9,680 bases of DNA, taken from NCBI GenBank assembly GCA_019420045.1, contig JAHZHY010000035.1, forward strand, positions 1-9,680. Reading direction: 5' to 3'. The notes under the pieces were generated by a model. That model had not been told where the DNA came from and did not search any database. It was given only the letters and a program-made list of their open reading frames with translations. A program made the position numbers and the translations under genes. Positions 5,451 through 9,680 of the stretch are shown here, in pieces. Every line of letters starts with the position of its first letter. The first letter of the stretch is position 1. The stretch comes from Clostridiales bacterium. GTDB taxonomy: Bacteria; Bacillota; Clostridia; Oscillospirales; Butyricicoccaceae.

Positions 5451-6785
5451 TTATTGCCGTCTGCCGCGTCCCGAAGAATAGCGGCTGCGTGCACGCCTTC
5501 TGCGGCGGGTGCGACGCCGTTTGGTGGACACAAAGATGAGAAGCAGGATCAGCAGGATCAGTACCACCAGAATGATGCGGAACAAGGGGCTTCTGAAAAA
5601 CTCCTGTACCTGGAAGAGGGCGTAGAGCACATCGGAACGCTCGATGTCTTCCGAGGCCACCAGGTCGATGGTGCCGTACTCGGTATCGCCGATGAACACC
5701 TTGGCCGTACCCAGCTTTTCTCCCTTTTTGATGGGAGCGTCGGCGGTGGACACAGCGTCCACTTCGTAGGTCACCTGGCTTAGGTCGGTGTCATTGTGAA
5801 GCAGCAGTTCGCTGTCGGCGGCAGCCACCAACTTGGTGTGTTCCTTGCCGGCGGCAAAGCGCACAGGCACTTCCTGAATGGGGGTATCGGCTGAGGTGAT
5901 GGTCTGGAGGGAGAAATTCTTCTTGGCATAATCCAGCAGTTTGATGGTTTCGGTGTAGCAGCCGATGTCGCCGGTCTCCGGGTCCTTTTCACCGCCCAGC
6001 ACCACAGTGATGTAATCCAGCTCGCCGCTCTGAGCGCCGCCGATGAGGCAGTAGCCTGCGGGAGTGGTGGTGCCGGTCTTGATGCCATAGGCTCCTTTGT
6101 AGAAGTACCGGCCGTCCTTCAGACGGGAGATCAGGTGGTTGGTGGTAGTGATGGTGGTTTCATTTTCGTGCATATTGGTGGGCTTCAGCTTATACTGGGT
6201 CTTGCCCACGATCTCCCGCAGTTCGGGAATTTTCATGGCGGCCTGGGCGATGATGCCCAGATCCCGGGCGGAAGTGTAGTGGTTTTCGTCATGGAGACCG
6301 CTGGGGTTTGCAAAGTGGGTGTTCTGGCATCCCAGCTCCTCAGCCTTCTCATTCATCAGTTCGGCAAAAGCGCTGTTTGATGAGCTGATGTGTTCGGCCA
6401 GAGCATTGGCGGCATCGTTGCCCGAGGCAATGAGAAGATAGTGGAGCATATCCACAAATTCCATCTGCTCTCCTGCTTTGAGAAAGACGCTGCTGCCCTG
6501 TTCGGCCAAGCCGTCCACCGCCTGCTGGGACACCGAGATCATATCGCCGGGGGCACAGTGTTCCCAGGCCACCAGGGCGGTCATCAGTTTGGTGGTGCTG
6601 GCCGGGTAGAGCTTGTCGTCTGCGTGGTATTCGTAAAGGACTTGGCCGGTGGTGGCTTCCACCAGGAAAGCCGCTTTGGCATTGATGGTAAGGTCCGGCT
6701 CTTCAGTCACCGGCGCGGCTTGGGCCGACACCGCAAAGATCATGATGAGCGCGAGGAAAAGCGCTGTCAGCTGTTTTGGTTTCAT
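5451..6785 (-). CDS. serine-type D-Ala-D-Ala carboxypeptidase (peptidase S11, PBP5/DacF type) with C-terminal membrane anchor
   Basis: This penicillin-binding protein removes the terminal D-alanine from peptidoglycan pentapeptides outside the cell membrane. The 444-residue protein has a signal peptide (1-23, ending VSAQA). The catalytic triad of motifs is complete: STTK (63-66, nucleophile Ser63), SGN (121-123) and KTG (236-238). YTSARDLGIIAQAAM (170-184) is typical of the family. A PBP5-C-like beta domain spans about 294-385, and a transmembrane anchor covers 400-420. The tail 421-444 is very arginine-rich (KRRRTRRRRRARSR and on). AGGAGG ends 6 bases before ATGAAACC, so the start at 6785 is preferred. 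Two in-frame ATGs upstream either touch the ribosome site or precede it. The gene is monocistronic and divergent from the ComEA-like gene. Confidence 0.93.
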   Translation of the reverse strand: MKPKQLTALFLALIMIFAVSAQAAPVTEEPDLTINAKAAFLVEATTGQVLYEYHADDKLYPASTTKLMTALVAWEHCAPGDMISVSQQAVDGLAEQGSSVFLKAGEQMEFVDMLHYLLIASGNDAANALAEHISSSNSAFAELMNEKAEELGCQNTHFANPSGLHDENHYTSARDLGIIAQAAMKIPELREIVGKTQYKLKPTNMHENETTITTTNHLISRLKDGRYFYKGAYGIKTGTTTPAGYCLIGGAQSGELDYITVVLGGEKDPETGDIGCYTETIKLLDYAKKNFSLQTITSADTPIQEVPVRFAAGKEHTKLVAAADSELLLHNDTDLSQVTYEVDAVSTADAPIKKGEKLGTAKVFIGDTEYGTIDLVASEDIERSDVLYALFQVQEFFRSPLFRIILVVLILLILLLIFVSTKRRRTRRRRRARSRYSSGRGRRQ

Positions 6786-6843
6786 ATCCATCCTCCTGCA
6801 CAATCAAAATATCCGCTCCCCGATTTTTGGGGATACGAATGCT

Positions 6844-6872
6844 ATTGTATCAAAAGAGCGGCTGCAATGCAA
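6844..6872 (-). promoter_or_regulatory. sigma-A-type promoter of the carboxypeptidase gene
   Basis: On the - strand TTGCAT (6872-6867) and TACAAT (6849-6844) are separated by exactly 17 bases, a good housekeeping promoter. The leader of about 50 bases contains a small TCCCC/GGGGA hairpin (6817-6833). I see no equally clear promoter for the + strand gene in the same divergent gap. Confidence 0.65.
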
Positions 6873-6925
6873 CGATCAGGGTGGATTTTTAAGAAAATGG
6901 AGAGAAACACATACCAGAGTGAGCA

Positions 6926-7315
6926 ATGATGAAAAAGAGGGCATTGGATCTGCTGATGGCCGCCTGTCTCCTTGTTTGCCTGGGATTTCTGGGCGGAAGG
7001 GTGAGTATGATGCTGGAAGGCCCCACCCTGTCTCTGTCCCAGGGAGCACAGCTTGTGCGTTTGCCAGAGCTGGCGCTGGAAACATACCAGGTGGAGGAAA
7101 ATGACGAGACGCCCGAGGAACTGATGGTCAACATCAATGAGGCCGGGGAAGAGGAACTTTGTCAGCTTCCCCAGATCGGGCCGGCCCGGGCAAAGAATAT
7201 CCTGGAATACCGGGAGAAACACGGGCCGTTTGCATCCATCGAAGAAATTCGGGCAGTCAGCGGCATTGGCGACGGGATCTTTCAGCAGATCAGGGAGCAT
7301 ATCACCGTGGACTGA
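6926..7315 (+). CDS. comEA: ComEA-like helix-hairpin-helix DNA-binding membrane protein
   Basis: The 129-residue protein has a short basic start, one transmembrane segment (about 8-24), a linker of about 40 residues, and a ComEA-type tandem helix-hairpin-helix domain. The domain runs from VNINEAGEEELCQLPQIGPA (68-87) through LPQIGPARAKNILEYRE to VSGIGDGIFQQI (111-122). In ComEA this domain binds incoming DNA outside the membrane during natural transformation. Classical Bacillus ComEA is longer and has an extra SLBB domain between the membrane segment and the HhH domain; here that part is missing, as in many short ComEA proteins. No comEB or comEC follows, so a role in DNA uptake is not shown by context. 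The ribosome site is weak (AGAGTGAG). The second ATG (6929) is an equally possible start. A gap of 35 bases separates it from the regulator gene. Confidence 0.85.
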   Translation: MMKKRALDLLMAACLLVCLGFLGGRVSMMLEGPTLSLSQGAQLVRLPELALETYQVEENDETPEELMVNINEAGEEELCQLPQIGPARAKNILEYREKHGPFASIEEIRAVSGIGDGIFQQIREHITVD

Positions 7316-7350
7316 AGGTCTGCGGAGACAATTTTGACGGAGGGGAACAT

Positions 7351-8055
7351 ATGCGAGTATTGGTAGTAGACGACGAAAAATTGTTGGTCAAAGGCATCAA
7401 ATTCAATTTGGAAAACGACGGATATCAGGTGGACACCGCCTATGATGGAGCCCAGGCCCTGTCCATGGTCAGAGAACAGAAGTATGACATCATCATTCTG
7501 GACCTGATGTTGCCCGAGGTCAACGGGCTGGAGGTCTGCCGGAAGATCCGGGAAAACTCCAATGTGCCGGTGATCATGCTCACCGCCAAAAGCGAAGGGG
7601 TGGACAAGCTCATCGGCTTTGAATACGGGGCCGATGACTATGTGACCAAACCCTTTGATATTCTGGAGCTGAAAGCCCGCATCCGGGCCATTCTCCGCCG
7701 GGCCGGAAGCCAGCCGGCTGCCGATCTCCAGGACGATCAGATCAAAGTGGGGGATCTTCTCATCGACACCGCCCAGCGTTCGGTGTTCAAAAACGGCCGC
7801 GCCACCGATCTCACAGCCAAAGAGTTCGACCTTCTGGTGATGCTGGCCAGGAATCCGGGCCGGGTGTTCAGCCGGGAAGGATTGCTCAGCGTGGTGTGGG
7901 GCGAAGATTACCCCGGAGACATCCGCACGGTGGATGTGCATGTCCGCCGCCTGAGAGAGAAACTGGAAACAGATGACGCCAATCCCGAATACATTCTGAC
8001 CAAGTGGGGGGTCGGTTACTATTTCAAGCCCAACAGCAGCGCTCAAGCTGATTAA
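7351..8055 (+). CDS. OmpR/PhoB-family response regulator
   Basis: This is a 234-residue two-component regulator. The receiver domain (1-120) has the acidic pocket Asp7/Asp8, the phosphorylation site Asp51 (ILDLMLP), Thr78 (MLTAK) and Lys100 (YVTKPFD). The C-terminal winged-helix DNA-binding domain (about 133-228) has LTAKEFDLLVMLARNPGRVF, then VDVHVRRLREKL and ILTKWGVGYYF, which are typical of the family. All key residues are present, so it should be functional. The ATG at 7351 was chosen because GGAGGGG lies just upstream and the receiver begins at that methionine; the frame is open earlier as a shadow of the ComEA-like gene. It is followed at once by the histidine kinase gene. Its target genes cannot be read; candidates with a matching direct repeat were not found by eye. 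Confidence 0.95.
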   Translation: MRVLVVDDEKLLVKGIKFNLENDGYQVDTAYDGAQALSMVREQKYDIIILDLMLPEVNGLEVCRKIRENSNVPVIMLTAKSEGVDKLIGFEYGADDYVTKPFDILELKARIRAILRRAGSQPAADLQDDQIKVGDLLIDTAQRSVFKNGRATDLTAKEFDLLVMLARNPGRVFSREGLLSVVWGEDYPGDIRTVDVHVRRLREKLETDDANPEYILTKWGVGYYFKPNSSAQAD

Positions 8056-8083
8056 AACCCTTCGCTTCCGCATCGCTTTCTCC

Positions 8084-9466
8084 ATGCTGATCACGGTGGT
8101 CACATTGCTTTTGGTGCTGAATTTTTATCCGGCCCAGGCGGTGCGCAAGCTGATTATCAGTTCCAAGGAAACAGAACTTCTGGAGCGGGCCAGGACCTTT
8201 TCGGCCACTTTGGAGGAGTTCACCACTCTGACCCAGGAGAACATCCTGGTATCGGTGCAGGTGCTGGATCTGGATGAGGAACAGCGGATTCTGGTCACCG
8301 ATGGCTTTGGCAGCGTGATTTATGACAACTCCAAAGTCAGCTCCCTGGCGGGGACCTATGCTCTTCTGCCCGATATCGTAGCCGCACTGGAAGGCTGCGA
8401 TGTGTTCCGCTGCCGCTATGGGGAAACGGCCTTCATTTCCGACGCGGCCTCCCCGGTGATGAAAGGGGAGAAGGCCATCGGCGCTGTCTATATCTATGAC
8501 TATGACACCGAGCAGGCGGCCTTCCTCAACAGCACCCGCAGCAACATTTTCCGCATTTCCCTGGTGCTGGCTGTGGTAGGGGCGGCGGCTCTGGGCTTCC
8601 TCATGGTCTATTTCGGAAAAAGAGTGGGACAGCTGGTGCGAGGCATCCAGTCCATGAGCGCCGGCAATTACGATTCCCGTATCCATCTGAAGGGCCAGGA
8701 TGAGCTGTCCCAGGTGGCCGACGAATTCAACGAGCTGGCCGACCGTCTGCAAAAAACCGAAGAGCTGCGCCGGGAATTTGTCTCCAACGCATCCCATGAG
8801 CTGAAGACACCGCTGGCTTCCATCAAGCTGCTGTCCGATTCCATTTTGCAGACCCGGGACATCCCCAGAGAGTCGGTGAACGAGTTCCTCACCGATATCA
8901 ACGAGGAAATCGACCGTCTGACCCGGATCACCGAACGGCTTTTGCAGCTGACCAAGCTGGATTATGTGTCCTCCAATCAGATGCAGCCCTGTGACTTGCA
9001 CGGTCTTGTGAAAAAGATCACCGATCTGCTGAAGGAAAATGCCGCCCATGCCCAAGTGGAGCTGGAAAACCAGCTGGAAGAAGATTTGTGGGTGTTGTTT
9101 GACCGGGACGGCCTTTATCAGGTGGTGTTCAATTTGGTGGAAAACGCCATCAAATATAACCGAAAAGGCGGAAAAGTGGTGCTGAAAGGCTGGAAAGAAA
9201 CAGGCGAAGAGGACCGGGTATGCCTGACGGTGCAGGATACCGGCATCGGCATCCCGGAAGAAGAGCTGCCCCATATTTTCGAACGGTTTTACCGGGTGGA
9301 CAAAGCCCGCAGCCGGGAGAAGGGCGGCACCGGCCTGGGCCTGGCCATTGTGGCCGACTGGCTGAAAAATGCCGGAGGCGATATCCAGGTGGAAAGCGCA
9401 TTGGGCGAAGGCACCACATTCCGGGTCACGCTGCTGGCGGGGCCTTGTGAGGAGGTGACGCCATGA
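8084..9466 (+). CDS. HAMP-domain sensor histidine kinase (partner of the upstream regulator)
   Basis: From the ATG at 8084 the membrane kinase has 460 residues. It contains a first membrane segment (about 2-18), an extracytoplasmic sensing region (about 20-155) without a recognised domain, a second membrane segment (157-177), HAMP (178-228), HisKA with phosphoacceptor His238 (SNASHELKTPL), and the ATPase domain. The N box is FNLVENAIKYN (349-359), G1 is DTGIGI (385-390), the F box is ERFYRVDKA (400-408), and G2 is GTGLGL (415-420). No Shine-Dalgarno site precedes the ATG. The frame is open upstream to 8000, and LIKTLRFRIAFS just before the ATG looks like a normal kinase N-terminus, so the true start may be a non-standard codon such as CTG at 8048, overlapping the regulator's end. 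The stop overlaps the next gene as ATGA. Confidence 0.93.
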   Translation: MLITVVTLLLVLNFYPAQAVRKLIISSKETELLERARTFSATLEEFTTLTQENILVSVQVLDLDEEQRILVTDGFGSVIYDNSKVSSLAGTYALLPDIVAALEGCDVFRCRYGETAFISDAASPVMKGEKAIGAVYIYDYDTEQAAFLNSTRSNIFRISLVLAVVGAAALGFLMVYFGKRVGQLVRGIQSMSAGNYDSRIHLKGQDELSQVADEFNELADRLQKTEELRREFVSNASHELKTPLASIKLLSDSILQTRDIPRESVNEFLTDINEEIDRLTRITERLLQLTKLDYVSSNQMQPCDLHGLVKKITDLLKENAAHAQVELENQLEEDLWVLFDRDGLYQVVFNLVENAIKYNRKGGKVVLKGWKETGEEDRVCLTVQDTGIGIPEEELPHIFERFYRVDKARSREKGGTGLGLAIVADWLKNAGGDIQVESALGEGTTFRVTLLAGPCEEVTP

Positions 9467-9680
9467 AGCGAACCATGAAGCGGACGGTGTTTTTGCTTTT
9501 GTGTCTGCTGATGCTGTGTGCCGCCGGTGTGGCCAGCTGTCATCAGCAGAAAAAAGAAGCAGGGGAGGGGGAACTTCAGCTCCAGATTTATTGCCTGCGC
9601 ATGGATGGAGAGAAAAAGCAGCCCCGGGGCCTGGCCGCCGAGGAAGTCACCATGCCTCAGGGGGAGAATATCCAGGAGAC
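9463..9680 (+). CDS. putative lipoprotein, 3' partial (possibly GerMN-domain)
   Basis: The first 72 codons of a secreted lipoprotein are visible. A basic start (MKRTMKR) precedes a hydrophobic stretch (about 9-23) and a lipobox GVASC with Cys26 as the expected lipidated residue, followed by a charged linker (HQQKKEAGEGE). The following LQLQIYCLRMDGEKK, with AEEVTMPQGENIQE after it, has the feel of the start of a GerMN (spore germination/lipoprotein) domain, but the part needed to prove it is outside the window. GGAGG lies 7 bases before the ATG, which overlaps the kinase stop (ATGA). The context suggests a membrane-attached accessory or sensor protein co-expressed with the two-component system. 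Confidence 0.75.
   Translation, partial: MKRTMKRTVFLLLCLLMLCAAGVASCHQQKKEAGEGELQLQIYCLRMDGEKKQPRGLAAEEVTMPQGENIQE

Noticed and set aside
8024..9274. A 416-codon - strand open frame opposite the histidine kinase
   Set aside because: It has His/Gln-rich shadow composition and no ribosome site, and the kinase motifs on the + strand are complete.
1..9680. CRISPR array, tRNA or rRNA genes, phage or defence module
   Set aside because: No regularly spaced repeats, cloverleaf or rRNA stretches, and no gene families typical of phage or defence were recognised.

Overview
The window is chromosomal DNA of a Gram-positive, GC-rich member of the Firmicutes, most likely a Clostridia/Oscillospiraceae-type gut anaerobe. 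This is inferred from the gene families, from Shine-Dalgarno sites of the AGGAGG type before most genes, and from sigma-A-like promoters with intrinsic terminators; no marker gene fixes the genus. Apart from possible repeat DNA in one intergenic region and an odd AT-rich first 60 bases, the content looks like core genome. I see no tRNA, rRNA, CRISPR array, transposase or phage gene.

Layout. (1) 1-648, +: the C-terminal part of an M20-type amidohydrolase of the N-carbamoyl-amino-acid/allantoate group, cut by the window edge. It ends at a bidirectional terminator shared with (2) 708-1835, -: a RodA/FtsW-type SEDS glycosyltransferase with a good promoter at 1864-1892. (3) 1836-2213: a 378-base divergent intergenic region with three hairpins built around repeated GGTATAAT motifs. 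(4) 2214-5394, +: a compact run of acetamidase/formamidase, tsaE, tsaB, rpiB and upp. The first three overlap, and the last two follow after 30 and 45 bases. (5) 5451-6785, -: a D-Ala-D-Ala carboxypeptidase (class S11) with its own promoter and terminator and an unusual arginine-rich tail. (6) 6926-9680, +: a ComEA-like helix-hairpin-helix protein, an OmpR/PhoB-type response regulator, a HAMP sensor histidine kinase, and the start of a lipoprotein that runs off the window.

How the genes work together. RodA and the carboxypeptidase both act on peptidoglycan: one polymerises glycan strands, the other trims stem peptides. TsaE and TsaB belong to the complex that makes the t6A modification of tRNA. 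RpiB feeds ribose 5-phosphate, the precursor of PRPP, and Upp uses PRPP to salvage uracil. The response regulator, kinase and lipoprotein form a signalling unit, with the ComEA-like gene just upstream.

I did not find a convincing undescribed system. The points most worth a second look are the hairpin cluster at 2021-2135, the composition and homology break at the left edge, the kinase start with no standard start codon where the family would have it, the arginine tail of the carboxypeptidase, and the coupling of an amidase gene to tsaE.
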